Below, piece by piece: positions 1-8,021 of a DNA stretch of 64,000 bases (within the stretch, counting starts at the first letter, position 1; every line of letters begins with the position of its first letter). The position numbers and the translations under genes were made by a program. The stretch lies in contig SUWT01000004.1 of NCBI GenBank assembly GCA_015061335.1, positions 1 to 64,000 of the forward strand, given 5' to 3'. Source of the DNA: Lentimicrobiaceae bacterium (lineage in GTDB: Bacteria > Bacteroidota > Bacteroidia > Bacteroidales > F082). The notes below the pieces were generated by a model. That model was not told the DNA's origin. It made no database searches and was given only the letters and a program-made list of their open reading frames with translations.

Positions 1-126
1 ACCATCGTTCAAAGCGATGAAAGCTACGTTCTTACTTCCGCGTTTGTTACGCACCCAACCTTTGACATTTATCTCTTTGTCAAACTCTTGCATTTGTAAT
101 GCATCTTTAATTTCTGTACGTTTCAC
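1..126 (-). CDS. asnS: Asparagine-tRNA ligase, N-terminal part (cut by window edge)
   Basis: The first 42 codons of a minus-strand gene run from a GTG start at 126 to the window edge. The translation contains [11 protein letters not shown] and FIALNDG, which is the N-terminal OB-fold (anticodon-binding) strand pattern of bacterial AsnRS as found in Bacteroidetes. The enzyme charges tRNA-Asn in the cytoplasm. GTG is chosen because the family usually begins with M-K-R-T a few residues before the OB-fold and no ATG lies at that place. A promoter about 48 nt upstream is divergent from the next gene. The rest of the protein lies outside the window, so the call rests on this short piece. Confidence 0.8.
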   Translation of the reverse strand, partial: MKRTEIKDALQMQEFDKEINVKGWVRNKRGSKNVAFIALNDG

Positions 127-174
127 GACAATTATATTTTAATTTCTAATTATTATCCTTACTTAGGTAAACTG

Positions 175-182
175 CAAAAATA
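175..182 (-). promoter_or_regulatory. Bacteroidetes -7 box for asnS
   Basis: Reads TATTTTTG on the minus strand, followed by C, matching the Bacteroidetes TAnnTTTG element. It lies about 48 nt before the asnS GTG and back to back with the promoter of the next gene. Confidence 0.55.
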
Positions 183-225
183 GAAAAAAAACACATATCA
201 TAGCATATTTTTAGCTGATAGTTTT

Positions 226-233
226 TATTTTTG
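226..233 (+). promoter_or_regulatory. Bacteroidetes -7 box for DAHP synthase gene
   Basis: TATTTTTG followed by C, with the ATG only 8 nt downstream. The transcript would have almost no 5' leader. Confidence 0.6.
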
Positions 234-241
234 CAAAAAAA

Positions 242-1303
242 ATGATGAGAGCAAAATTTGATATAAGAAGCTGGATTGAAAATCCCAAGGAGCTATTGGT
301 TATTGCCGGACCATGTAGCGTAGAGAGTGAGACTCAATTTGCAGATACTGTCATGCAGATAAAAGATATTCAATCTGTTAATCTTATACGTGCTGGTATC
401 TGGAAACCTCGTACCCGACCTAACGGCTTCGAGGGAATAGGAGAGGAAGGTCTGAAATGGATGCGACACCTTGCCGATACTACGGGAATGCCTTTTATGA
501 CTGAAGTGGCAACACCTCAGCATGTCGAACAAGCTCTTAACCATAAAATTGATGCTCTCTGGATAGGAGCTCGAACGACAGCTAATCCATTTTCTATACA
601 AGAACTGGCTGATTCTCTTAGAGGTAGTGATATACCTGTCTTCGTTAAAAATCCTATCGCCGCCGATCTGAAACTTTGGATAGGTGCTTTTGAACGTCTT
701 TCTTCATCAGGTCTAAAATATCTTGTGGCGATACATCGTGGTTTCCAGGACGTGAACTCAAATCCATATCGCAATAATCCTCGTTGGGAATTGCCTATCG
801 AACTGCACCGTCTTTATCCTAATATCCCTATCATAACCGATATTAGTCATATATGTGGCTGCCGTGAGATACTCCAAGAGACTGCTCAAAAAGCTCTTAA
901 CCTCGCAACAAACGGTCTTATGATAGAGTCGCATTGCGAACCAGAGAAAGCTCTTACAGATGCAGAACAGCAAATCACACCTCATGACCTCAAAGCACTT
1001 CTCGAGAATATCGTAATACATAAAACAAACTCTTCTAAGGCAGACGCCCTCCTACAAGAACTTAGGAGTCAGATCGATAGCATCGATGATGAATTGTTAC
1101 ACCTGCTGGCTAAAAGAAGCGATATCTCAGCAAAAATAGGCATAATCAAAAAAGAGAATAATCTTACCGTACTTCAACTAGATAGATGGAATACTATATT
1201 GTCGCAGCATTTAAATAAAGGAAAAACGCTGGGTCTTAAAGAAGATCTTGTTAAAAGTATTTTTGAGATAATTCATAAAGATTCTATCGATAGACAATTA
1301 TGA
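242..1303 (+). CDS. Bifunctional DAHP synthase / chorismate mutase
   Basis: The N-terminal part (about residues 10-255) is a class I DAHP synthase of the KDO8P-synthase-like group, which condenses phosphoenolpyruvate and erythrose 4-phosphate, the first step to aromatic amino acids. Visible motifs are GPCSVES (23-29), a GIWKPRTRPNGFEG block, FVKNPIAADL, HRGF and HCEPEKAL. The last 85 or so residues are an AroQ-type chorismate mutase helix bundle (LRSQIDSIDDELLHLLAKR and following), which turns chorismate into prephenate and probably gives feedback control. The fusion is usual in Bacteroidetes, but here no pheA or tyrA lies beside it. Two start codons are adjacent (242 and 245); either is possible. 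Confidence 0.93.
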   Translation: MMRAKFDIRSWIENPKELLVIAGPCSVESETQFADTVMQIKDIQSVNLIRAGIWKPRTRPNGFEGIGEEGLKWMRHLADTTGMPFMTEVATPQHVEQALNHKIDALWIGARTTANPFSIQELADSLRGSDIPVFVKNPIAADLKLWIGAFERLSSSGLKYLVAIHRGFQDVNSNPYRNNPRWELPIELHRLYPNIPIITDISHICGCREILQETAQKALNLATNGLMIESHCEPEKALTDAEQQITPHDLKALLENIVIHKTNSSKADALLQELRSQIDSIDDELLHLLAKRSDISAKIGIIKKENNLTVLQLDRWNTILSQHLNKGKTLGLKEDLVKSIFEIIHKDSIDRQL

Positions 1304-1313
1304 ATTATATGTC

Positions 1314-2261
1314 TTACATCTTTTTTTGTGCGTTCTTGATACGGTTCTTATCACCCCAAAGACCATAAACCTCGCTTACATTGCCTGCTGTAATGAACGC
1401 ATTGATGTTCTCATTGTTGATAAATGCCATTAAGTTGGAAAACTCATCTTTTGTTAAAAGAACTTCGAGTTCAACTTTCTTTTCACCACTATAACCGCCT
1501 CTGACATCATATAGCGTAACGCCACGTGATAAGTCCTTGACAATGTAATCTTTAATCTTCTCATGCTCGTTGGAGATTATACAAACACGTTTTCTATTGT
1601 TTAATCCAGCTGTGAAATAATCCACAACTAAACCATTAATCCATGTTCCAATCAAACCAATGACAACCATATAGAAAGGATTGATGGCGAAAGCAGTACA
1701 ACAAATAATACCACCAGCTACAGATACTGAAGCCCCTATGTCAAAATGTAAATATTTATTAACAATTTTAGCCAAAATATCAAGACCTCCTGTAGATGCG
1801 TTTATCTTGAACAAGACAGCTTGTGAAGCACTCAAAAGTAGTACGAAACAACAAAGATCAAACCAAATATCACCCATCACTGATGGTATTTCAGAGTTCG
1901 GGTTGATAAATCTGTCGTATGGAAAATAAGTCTCTAAAATTCTCATTAAAGGTCCTAAAATAAGAGCCGTATAAACTGTCTTGATTCCAAACTCCTTGTC
2001 AATCAGTATATATGCTAATATCAATAAAATAGCATTTATAACAAAAATTACTGTTGAAACAGGTAAGGCTAAACCAAATAACTTTTCTGAAATACCACTT
2101 ATGACGATTGACAAACCAGATATTGTGCCAATGATGAGTTTGCTAGGTACGAGAAAATAATAAACAGCACAAGCTGTTATTATCATACCGACAGTCATGA
2201 TAAACAACTCAATCCAGAATTTCTTGGTTCCTAAATAACTTATAATTTCTTTAGCATTCAT
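1314..2261 (-). CDS. YitT family membrane protein (DUF161/DUF2179)
   Basis: A membrane protein of about 315 residues with five or six hydrophobic segments in the first 200 residues, including a glycine-rich stretch (STGGLDILAKIVNKYL), followed by a soluble C-terminal domain near residues 215-310 of the DUF2179 type (RGVTLYDVRGGYSGEKK, ending in FITAGNVSEVYGLWG). This two-domain layout defines the YitT family, often annotated as transporters; the substrate is not known. A longer frame reaches a TTG at 2282, but that codon is part of the -7 promoter box, so the ATG at 2261 (MNAKEIISYLG) is preferred. Divergent from the GH20 gene. Confidence 0.87.
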   Translation of the reverse strand: MNAKEIISYLGTKKFWIELFIMTVGMIITACAVYYFLVPSKLIIGTISGLSIVISGISEKLFGLALPVSTVIFVINAILLILAYILIDKEFGIKTVYTALILGPLMRILETYFPYDRFINPNSEIPSVMGDIWFDLCCFVLLLSASQAVLFKINASTGGLDILAKIVNKYLHFDIGASVSVAGGIICCTAFAINPFYMVVIGLIGTWINGLVVDYFTAGLNNRKRVCIISNEHEKIKDYIVKDLSRGVTLYDVRGGYSGEKKVELEVLLTKDEFSNLMAFINNENINAFITAGNVSEVYGLWGDKNRIKNAQKKM

Positions 2262-2279
2262 TTTGTATAATTTTGTCCG

Positions 2280-2287
2280 CAAAATTA
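2280..2287 (-). promoter_or_regulatory. -7 box for the YitT gene
   Basis: TAATTTTG on the minus strand, 18 nt before the chosen ATG. It contains the TTG that would otherwise be read as an upstream start. Confidence 0.5.
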
Positions 2288-2300
2288 CAATTATTTTCGT

Positions 2301-2308
2301 TAAATTTG
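2301..2308 (+). promoter_or_regulatory. -7 box for the GH20 gene
   Basis: TAAATTTG followed by C, seven nt before the first ATG at 2316. A second ATG at 2325 gives the better lipoprotein signal start. Confidence 0.55.
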
Positions 2309-2315
2309 CAAAAAA

Positions 2316-4085
2316 ATGAATGTCATGAGAAGGAATATTATATTAATGTTAACCTGTGTTTTGTTGTTATCGTGCAATAAAGATAAAACCTTTATTGATG
2401 AGCATATAATCCCAGCACCAAAGATCATTCAGCTTCAAGATGATAGAATGCATCCCATCAAAGATATAATAGTTTCTGGTTCTACTCAGAATCTTCAGTA
2501 TCTGCATAATAAAGATGAATATTTTCTCAAAATTGAAAAGGGAAATGTTTATATAGAAGGTAATGAAATTTGGGCTCGTCAAACTTTAACGCAACTTGCT
2601 GATAACGAAGGTTATGTACCTGATATTCAGATTCATGACTGGTCAGAATATCCTTTTAGGGGATTTATGCATGATACAGGGCGTAATTTCCAAACTATTG
2701 AAATGCTTAAAGAGACTATCGACCTTATGTCTTTTTACAAAATCAACTATTTTCACTGGCATCTCACTGATTATCCGGCATGGAGAATTGAATGCAAAGT
2801 GTATCCCCAACTAAATGATCCTCAGTATCAGAGACCTGGTCGTGACTGTGGTAAATATTATACATACGATGAGATAAGAGATCTTATAGCTTATGCCAAA
2901 GAACGTGGTATTACTGTAATGCCGGAGATAGATATGCCCGGACATTCTGCTTATTTTAAGAATGCCTTCGGTTTTACAATGGACTCAGAAGATGGTAAGA
3001 AGATATTGGAGAAATGTATAGCAGAATTCTGTGAAGAGATACCTGTATCAATGTGTCCTTATCTTCATGTTGGCTCTGATGAGGTGTATATCAATGATCC
3101 TAAGGGATTTATGCATTTCGCTGAAGGACTTTGTAAGAAATATGGTCGTGTCGCAATGGCTTGGGATCCGGGCTTGCCTTCCGATAGCACTACGATTCGT
3201 CAGATATGGAATACAGCTGCTGGATCAAATGCTGCAAGTACAAAAAAAGGTGGTCGTTATGTGGATTCTTTTATGGGTTATCTAAATTATTATGATCCAA
3301 TTTATTTCACAAACAAAGTGTTTTTACATACGGCATGTGCGCAGGAAATCCCTGATACTACCAATGCTCTTGGTGGAATACTATGCCTTTGGAATGATGT
3401 CCGTGTCGTTGATAAAACACGTATAGCTCTTCACAATGGAATGATTAATGGTATGATGGTCTTTGCTGAACGTTTCTGGAATGCGGCTAATGGCTCATGG
3501 GAGGAACTTATTGCCTTCGAAGATAAGATGTCATTCCATAAAAATACACTTCTGAAAAATCATGATATTAGATGGTATCCTAATGCTAAAACAATATGGA
3601 AAATTAAAATTAATGAATCCGATACTTTGTTGGCATACGGAGGCGCGATTGACCTCGATGATCTGTCTGCGCAAAATTCTATAGTTATAAACGACACGAC
3701 ATCAGCATGGGCTTTTACAGAGATTCATTCAGATCATGACACTTGCGTAAAGGCATGGGTGGGTTTTGAAGCAGCAGCTCGTTCTAATAGGATTTCCGCC
3801 GGTATAGCTGAACAAGGAAAATGGGAAAATGGAGGAAGATTCTTTGTCAATGACAATGAAATATCTCCTTCTCAAAAATGGAATGAACCAGGAAAATACA
3901 AATACCATTATAACACCTGGGCAAAACCGGAAGAAGAACTCCCTTATACAGATGAACAATTCTACTGGATGCGTGAGCCTGTCATTATTCCCTTGAAACA
4001 AGGTAGAAACGAGATAAAAATGTATATACCAAAGACCTTCAAAGGTCAGAGGTGGAGCTTCGGTCTTCTATTGGATCATAAATAA
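2316..4085 (+). CDS. Glycoside hydrolase family 20 beta-N-acetylhexosaminidase, lipoprotein
   Basis: Removes terminal beta-linked GlcNAc or GalNAc from glycans by substrate-assisted catalysis. The protein starts with a lipoprotein signal (lipobox ending LLLSC, Cys20), then a GH20b-like small domain, then the TIM barrel from about residue 110: RGFMHDTGRNF, NYFHWHLTDYPAWR, MPEIDMPGHS, and the catalytic Asp-Glu pair in HVGSDEV (Asp255, Glu256). The C-terminal part (about 450-589) is beta-rich and does not look catalytic. It is probably bound to the outer membrane or periplasmic face. Start is ATG 2316 or, equally likely, ATG 2325 (MRRNIIL). It ends next to a convergent gene. Linkage specificity cannot be read from the sequence. 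Confidence 0.9.
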   Translation: MNVMRRNIILMLTCVLLLSCNKDKTFIDEHIIPAPKIIQLQDDRMHPIKDIIVSGSTQNLQYLHNKDEYFLKIEKGNVYIEGNEIWARQTLTQLADNEGYVPDIQIHDWSEYPFRGFMHDTGRNFQTIEMLKETIDLMSFYKINYFHWHLTDYPAWRIECKVYPQLNDPQYQRPGRDCGKYYTYDEIRDLIAYAKERGITVMPEIDMPGHSAYFKNAFGFTMDSEDGKKILEKCIAEFCEEIPVSMCPYLHVGSDEVYINDPKGFMHFAEGLCKKYGRVAMAWDPGLPSDSTTIRQIWNTAAGSNAASTKKGGRYVDSFMGYLNYYDPIYFTNKVFLHTACAQEIPDTTNALGGILCLWNDVRVVDKTRIALHNGMINGMMVFAERFWNAANGSWEELIAFEDKMSFHKNTLLKNHDIRWYPNAKTIWKIKINESDTLLAYGGAIDLDDLSAQNSIVINDTTSAWAFTEIHSDHDTCVKAWVGFEAAARSNRISAGIAEQGKWENGGRFFVNDNEISPSQKWNEPGKYKYHYNTWAKPEEELPYTDEQFYWMREPVIIPLKQGRNEIKMYIPKTFKGQRWSFGLLLDHK

Positions 4086-4111
4086 GATTATCTGTTATAA
4101 TGAAATAATCT
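4085..4111. terminator. Small hairpin between convergent gene ends
   Basis: AGATTAT and ATAATCT pair across a 13-nt gap between the GH20 stop and the formyltetrahydrofolate cyclo-ligase stop. It is weak and lacks a clean T tract. Confidence 0.3.
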
Positions 4112-4619
4112 CGTGCATCTTGATGTCATTGTCCTCGGTAGGGACTCTTTCAATGAGTTGAAAATCAAAACATATACCGATCCTTTTGATGTCAAGATGT
4201 TTGGATAAAAATCTGTCATAGTAGCCCTTGCCTCTGCCAATACGATTGCCGTCTTTGTCGAAGGCTACACCCGGAACAATAATAAGATCATAATCGCCCT
4301 CATATACCTCATTCTGCGGCTCTAAAATATTGAAGTCACCAATAATAAAGCCGGTGTCTTGAGCTAACTCAACAGGTATTATATCATCACCCACCACGGT
4401 TGGAAGTATGATTTTCTTTTCATTACGCCATCTATCTATGAAATCATGAGTGTTGACTTCATCAGGTAATGAACTATATAACATTACAGTCTTAGCCTTA
4501 ATAAAATCTTTATGATTTTCTAATTTGTTGAGAATCATTTTTGATTGTGATAAAAGGCTCTCCTTAGACTGTTGTTTTTTCAACGCCTTGATATGATTTC
4601 TAAGTTCTTTTTTATCCAT
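4095..4619 (-). CDS. 5-formyltetrahydrofolate cyclo-ligase
   Basis: Converts 5-formyl-THF plus ATP to 5,10-methenyl-THF in the cytoplasm, recycling a folate storage form. The 174-residue length fits the family. Motifs are the basic N-terminus (KKELRNHIKALKK), a Y/S-rich strand (VMLYSSLPDEVNTHDFI) and the C-terminal signature GRGKGYYDRFL, which binds the nucleotide phosphates. It follows the 62-residue membrane protein gene with a 10-nt gap, and the two probably share a transcript from the promoter at 4833. Confidence 0.9.
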   Translation of the reverse strand: MDKKELRNHIKALKKQQSKESLLSQSKMILNKLENHKDFIKAKTVMLYSSLPDEVNTHDFIDRWRNEKKIILPTVVGDDIIPVELAQDTGFIIGDFNILEPQNEVYEGDYDLIIVPGVAFDKDGNRIGRGKGYYDRFLSKHLDIKRIGICFDFQLIERVPTEDNDIKMHEIISL

Positions 4620-4629
4620 ATAGATAAAA

Positions 4630-4818
4630 TTATCTGAACCATCTTACGAGGTTCTGTCTCGCAAAAAGATAATAAATAATCAGGCCTAACCAACTCATTA
4701 CCAATAATAAGAATATAGAGATAACTTTTCCTGCTTTGCTGATAGGCATTTTTAAAATTTCAAAAATTGCAGCAACGCCTAAGACTGCACCCAATAGATA
4801 TAAAATAGCACTTAACAT
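4630..4818 (-). CDS. Small membrane protein, PLDc_N-like
   Basis: A 62-residue protein with two hydrophobic segments (about residues 3-22 and 32-52). The second half, SWLGLIIYYLFARQNL, resembles the two-helix domain at the N-terminus of cardiolipin synthases (PLDc_N), which also occurs alone in Bacteroidetes. Role unknown; it lacks any HKD catalytic motif. It has its own promoter and leads a two-gene operon with the folate enzyme. Confidence 0.75.
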   Translation of the reverse strand: MLSAILYLLGAVLGVAAIFEILKMPISKAGKVISIFLLLVMSWLGLIIYYLFARQNLVRWFR

Positions 4819-4832
4819 ATTTAACTTTTTTG

Positions 4833-4840
4833 CAAAGGTA
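4833..4840 (-). promoter_or_regulatory. -7 box for the PLDc_N-like gene and folate enzyme
   Basis: TACCTTTG followed by C on the minus strand, 14 nt before the ATG at 4818. Confidence 0.6.
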
Positions 4841-4885
4841 GTCTTTTTCTTGAGAAACGTTATTATGATGAGAATTATTTTTGAT

Positions 4886-4893
4886 TATTTTTG
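4886..4893 (+). promoter_or_regulatory. -7 box deciding the queA start
   Basis: TATTTTTG followed by CATC and then ATG, leaving 4 nt between box and start codon. It lies inside the longer open frame that begins at 4736, so upstream start codons are excluded. Confidence 0.65.
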
Positions 4894-4897
4894 CATC

Positions 4898-6127
4898 ATG
4901 ATTAAGGATGTACGTAATATTTCCATTGAGGATTATAACTATCCTCTACCTGATGAACGCATCGCAAAATATCCTTTGAGTGAGCGTGATGCTTCTAAGT
5001 TGTTGGTTTTAAATCAAGAAGGGATAATATCATCGCATTTTAAGAATATTGGTGATTATCTCCCTGAAGATTCGTTATTGGTTTTTAATGAGACTAAGGT
5101 TGTACGTGCGCGGCTTCAGTTTAAAAAGGAGAGTGGTGCCGCAATAGAAGTTTTTTGTTTGGAACCCGTCAGTTGTAATGGTGATTATCAGTTGGCATTT
5201 AGCTCTACATCATCGTGTAGGTGGCGTTGTTTGGTTGGAAATTCCCGACGTTGGAAAGATGATATACTCTCGATGCAATTAAAGATTAAAGGTATAGATG
5301 TGGTTCTATATGCAGAGAGAGAAGTTAAAAACGATTCTTATTCGATTGTAAGGCTCTCATGGCAGCCTGCTCATCTCAGTTTTGCTGAAGTTCTTGAAGC
5401 AGCCGGGGAAATACCGTTGCCACCATATCTTCATCGTGAAGCAGAACCTTCTGATAGAGAACGTTATCAAACTGTTTTTGCAAAGTATGAGGGGTCTGTG
5501 GCGGCTCCAACAGCTGGATTGCATTTTACTAATGAGCTGATACACAGTCTTGAAACCAAAGGCGTGTTGTTTGAGGAAGTGACTTTGCATGTGGGTGCTG
5601 GTACGTTCAGACCTGTTTCTACACAAACAATAGGTGATCATGAAATGCATACTGAAACTATTATCGTAAAAAAATCGTGTATAAAAAATATCATAGATAA
5701 TAGCGAGAAATGTATTATTCCTGTTGGGACAACAAGCATGAGGACTTTGGAATCATTGTATTGGATAGGTCTTATGCTTATGGAAGAAGGCATGGAGGAA
5801 CGACAACTCTTTCTTGATCAATGGTTTCCGTATAAGGAGAGAGATGTTCTGCCAACAATGTCAGATTCTTTTAGTACGATTTTAGATTATCTGGATAAGC
5901 ATAATATGACTGCATTATGCGCAGGAACAGCTCTTATGATAGCGCCATCATGTGACATCAAAGTCGCTAAAGCCCTTATAACTAACTTTCATCAGCCAAA
6001 GAGCACATTATTATTGTTAGTATCAGCATTGATAGGAGATCGTTGGAAGGATGCCTATAAATATGCTTTAGAGAACGGTTTTCGTTTTCTGAGCTATGGT
6101 GATAGCTGTCTTTTCTTTAAATCGTAA
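4898..6127 (+). CDS. queA: S-adenosylmethionine:tRNA ribosyltransferase-isomerase (QueA type)
   Basis: QueA transfers and isomerises the ribosyl part of SAM onto preQ1 in tRNA, making epoxyqueuosine. Here 409 residues: NYPLPDERIAKYPLSERDASKLLV at the N-terminus matches the family, followed by LVFNETKVVRARLQF, the core GSVAAPTAGLHFT, LHVGAGTFRPV, HEMHTE and the C-terminal LITNFHQPKSTLLLLVSALIG. This is the longer Bacteroidetes form (E. coli QueA has about 356 residues); many Bacteroidetes carry such a paralogue beside a shorter one, so its exact activity is less sure. The start is set by the promoter directly upstream. queD at 54.8 kb serves the same pathway. Confidence 0.85.
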   Translation: MIKDVRNISIEDYNYPLPDERIAKYPLSERDASKLLVLNQEGIISSHFKNIGDYLPEDSLLVFNETKVVRARLQFKKESGAAIEVFCLEPVSCNGDYQLAFSSTSSCRWRCLVGNSRRWKDDILSMQLKIKGIDVVLYAEREVKNDSYSIVRLSWQPAHLSFAEVLEAAGEIPLPPYLHREAEPSDRERYQTVFAKYEGSVAAPTAGLHFTNELIHSLETKGVLFEEVTLHVGAGTFRPVSTQTIGDHEMHTETIIVKKSCIKNIIDNSEKCIIPVGTTSMRTLESLYWIGLMLMEEGMEERQLFLDQWFPYKERDVLPTMSDSFSTILDYLDKHNMTALCAGTALMIAPSCDIKVAKALITNFHQPKSTLLLLVSALIGDRWKDAYKYALENGFRFLSYGDSCLFFKS

Positions 6128-6129
6128 CT

Positions 6130-6858
6130 TTAAGCATCAATCATTGATGTTTCCGTAATTACCAATCTGAATCCTACTCCGTGTACTGTGAGTATTTTTA
6201 CGTTAGGGTCTGCTTTTAGATATTTGCGTAGGCGTGCGATGAAGACATCCATAGAGCGTCCGATAAAATAATCGCTATTGCCCCATATCATTTTCAAGGC
6301 TTTCTTGCGAGTTACAAGGTCGTTCTTATTGTCATACAAAACCTTAAGAAGTGCTGCTTCTTTTCTCGTCAGAGGTTGTTCATGTCCGTCAAGTATCAGG
6401 ATCATGTTTTTTGCGTCGAAAATGAACCGTCCTATATTTATCTTACTTTCACCTAAAGAATATGAAAAAGGATCGTTTCTTTCAACTCGACGTAAGACGG
6501 CTTTGATTCTCAACAATAATTCCTCTGTGCTGAATGGCTTTGTGACGTAATCGTCGATGCCGTATTCTAACTCTTTTAACATATTGAGATGCAAACCCTT
6601 ATTGACCAGGAAAATTATTGGCATATCTGGGTTGAGTATTCTGATCTGAGCCGCAAGAGCAAGCCCGTCTATGCCGCTTAACTCCAAATCAAGTATGCAG
6701 ATGTCAATGTCGTATTTCTTGAAGAGATCTAGTCCTTCAATACTCTTTTTTGTAGTATATATCTTATAATCAACAGTTTTTAAACTATCACTGATCATAT
6801 TACGTAAGTCGAGATCGTCCTCGACAAGCAGAACAGAAGTTTTATTCAGAGTTTTCAT
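6130..6858 (-). CDS. OmpR/RprY-type response regulator, orphan, with altered switch residue
   Basis: A receiver domain (about 8-122) is followed by a winged-helix OmpR-type DNA-binding domain (about 135-235, with RKEAALLKVLYDN and ILTVHGVGFRL). The acidic pocket (Glu13, Asp14), phospho-acceptor Asp57 (ICILDLE) and Lys107 (VTKPF) are present, and the order resembles RprY of Bacteroides. The conserved Thr/Ser that follows the fourth strand is Val85 here (IIFLVNKG). No histidine kinase gene lies beside it. It converges on queA with a 2-nt gap. Its target genes cannot be told from the sequence. Confidence 0.88.
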   Translation of the reverse strand: MKTLNKTSVLLVEDDLDLRNMISDSLKTVDYKIYTTKKSIEGLDLFKKYDIDICILDLELSGIDGLALAAQIRILNPDMPIIFLVNKGLHLNMLKELEYGIDDYVTKPFSTEELLLRIKAVLRRVERNDPFSYSLGESKINIGRFIFDAKNMILILDGHEQPLTRKEAALLKVLYDNKNDLVTRKKALKMIWGNSDYFIGRSMDVFIARLRKYLKADPNVKILTVHGVGFRLVITETSMIDA

Positions 6859-6929
6859 AATTTGTTGTTTTATAAAACATAAACTAACAAATGATAAAAA
6901 TTGTTTAATTCTGATTAAAAAAAATTAAA

Positions 6930-7904
6930 TTATTTGTTTCTTTTATACAAGTATTCTGCGTATGTCTTTAGTGTTTCTTTTCTCTCTGCGGGAAGATCGA
7001 TATTGTCTAAATGCTGTAAAGATTGTTCGTAATATTCAGTCATTAGTTTGGTGACGATGTTTTTAACATCGTATTTAGAATATATGTTCAGTACTGTCTG
7101 AATTTTTTTCTCATCGCGTCCTTTAGGCATTTTAAATAACTCTCTGAGTGTTGCCTTGTCTTCTTCCGATGCTAACTCCAAAGCCTTGAGATACAGATAT
7201 GTCTTCTTGTTGTCAGCTATATCACCGCCTGTCATCTTGCCAAAAACTTTTACGTCGCCATAACAGTCGAATATATCATCCTGTAATTGAAACGCCATGC
7301 CGAGATCTATTCCGAAATTGTATATGTTTTCTGTATCTTTTTCATTTGCTTGAGCTACTATTGCACCTATTTTCAGTACAGATCCGAGTAAAACTGCAGT
7401 TTTAAGTCGTATCATCTTCAAATAAGCATCCAGACTTACATTGTCTTGTGTTTCAAAATTCAGATCGTATTGCTGTCCCTCACAAACTTCAATGGCGACC
7501 TTGCATAATTCGGCGAAGACCTGATGTGAATATAATTTATTGGTGTTTAATACATATTGAAAAGCCTTTATCAACATGGTGTCTCCTGATAGTAATGCGA
7601 TATCAGAGTTCCATTTATGATACACTGTTTCCATGCCTCTTCGTAATGGAGCCTGATCCATAATGTCATCATGAACGAGGGTGAAGTTGTGAAAAATCTC
7701 GGCTGCTACTGCAGGAGTGAGACAATCGTCAATGTTACCACCAAAAAGATCACATGCTAAAAGACATAGTGTAGGTCGCATTCTTTTGCCACCTTGACGT
7801 AAAATATATTCTATGGGTTCATATAATTCTGAAGGATTGCCATCAAAATGTTGATTGTCAATATATTTATTTATTAGTTCTTGTATAGATTCAACTTTTG
7901 TCAT
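6930..7904 (-). CDS. Trans-type polyprenyl diphosphate synthase (probably short chain)
   Basis: Adds isopentenyl diphosphate units to an allylic diphosphate, supplying precursors for quinones and lipid carriers. The two Mg-binding DDxxD motifs are Asp79-Asp80-x-x-Asp83 (LVHDDIMDQ, followed by RRG) and Asp209-Asp210-x-x-Asp213 (QLQDDIFD), with GGKRMRP near residue 40. Phe74 and Thr75 lie at positions -5 and -4 before the first motif; an aromatic residue there is typical of farnesyl or geranylgeranyl synthases rather than long-chain ones. Chain length is an inference. It has its own promoter, divergent from the lipoprotein gene at 8022. Confidence 0.88.
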   Translation of the reverse strand: MTKVESIQELINKYIDNQHFDGNPSELYEPIEYILRQGGKRMRPTLCLLACDLFGGNIDDCLTPAVAAEIFHNFTLVHDDIMDQAPLRRGMETVYHKWNSDIALLSGDTMLIKAFQYVLNTNKLYSHQVFAELCKVAIEVCEGQQYDLNFETQDNVSLDAYLKMIRLKTAVLLGSVLKIGAIVAQANEKDTENIYNFGIDLGMAFQLQDDIFDCYGDVKVFGKMTGGDIADNKKTYLYLKALELASEEDKATLRELFKMPKGRDEKKIQTVLNIYSKYDVKNIVTKLMTEYYEQSLQHLDNIDLPAERKETLKTYAEYLYKRNK

Positions 7905-7946
7905 AATAATTTTTGTTTGATATAAACTTTTTGAATTTTAAAAGTC

Positions 7947-7954
7947 CAAAAGTA
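7947..7954 (-). promoter_or_regulatory. -7 box for the prenyl synthase gene
   Basis: TACTTTTG on the minus strand, about 42 nt upstream of the ATG. Confidence 0.45.
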
Positions 7955-8021
7955 CAATTTTTTTGCTTAAAATGCTAAAAAATGGTGCGAAATTTGTAAT
8001 AAATCAGAAAAAATATATTAG

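Noticed and set aside
4736..4897. Upstream extension of queA by 54 codons
   Set aside because: It crosses the divergent promoter region and the queA -7 box at 4886; the family N-terminus begins just after ATG 4898.
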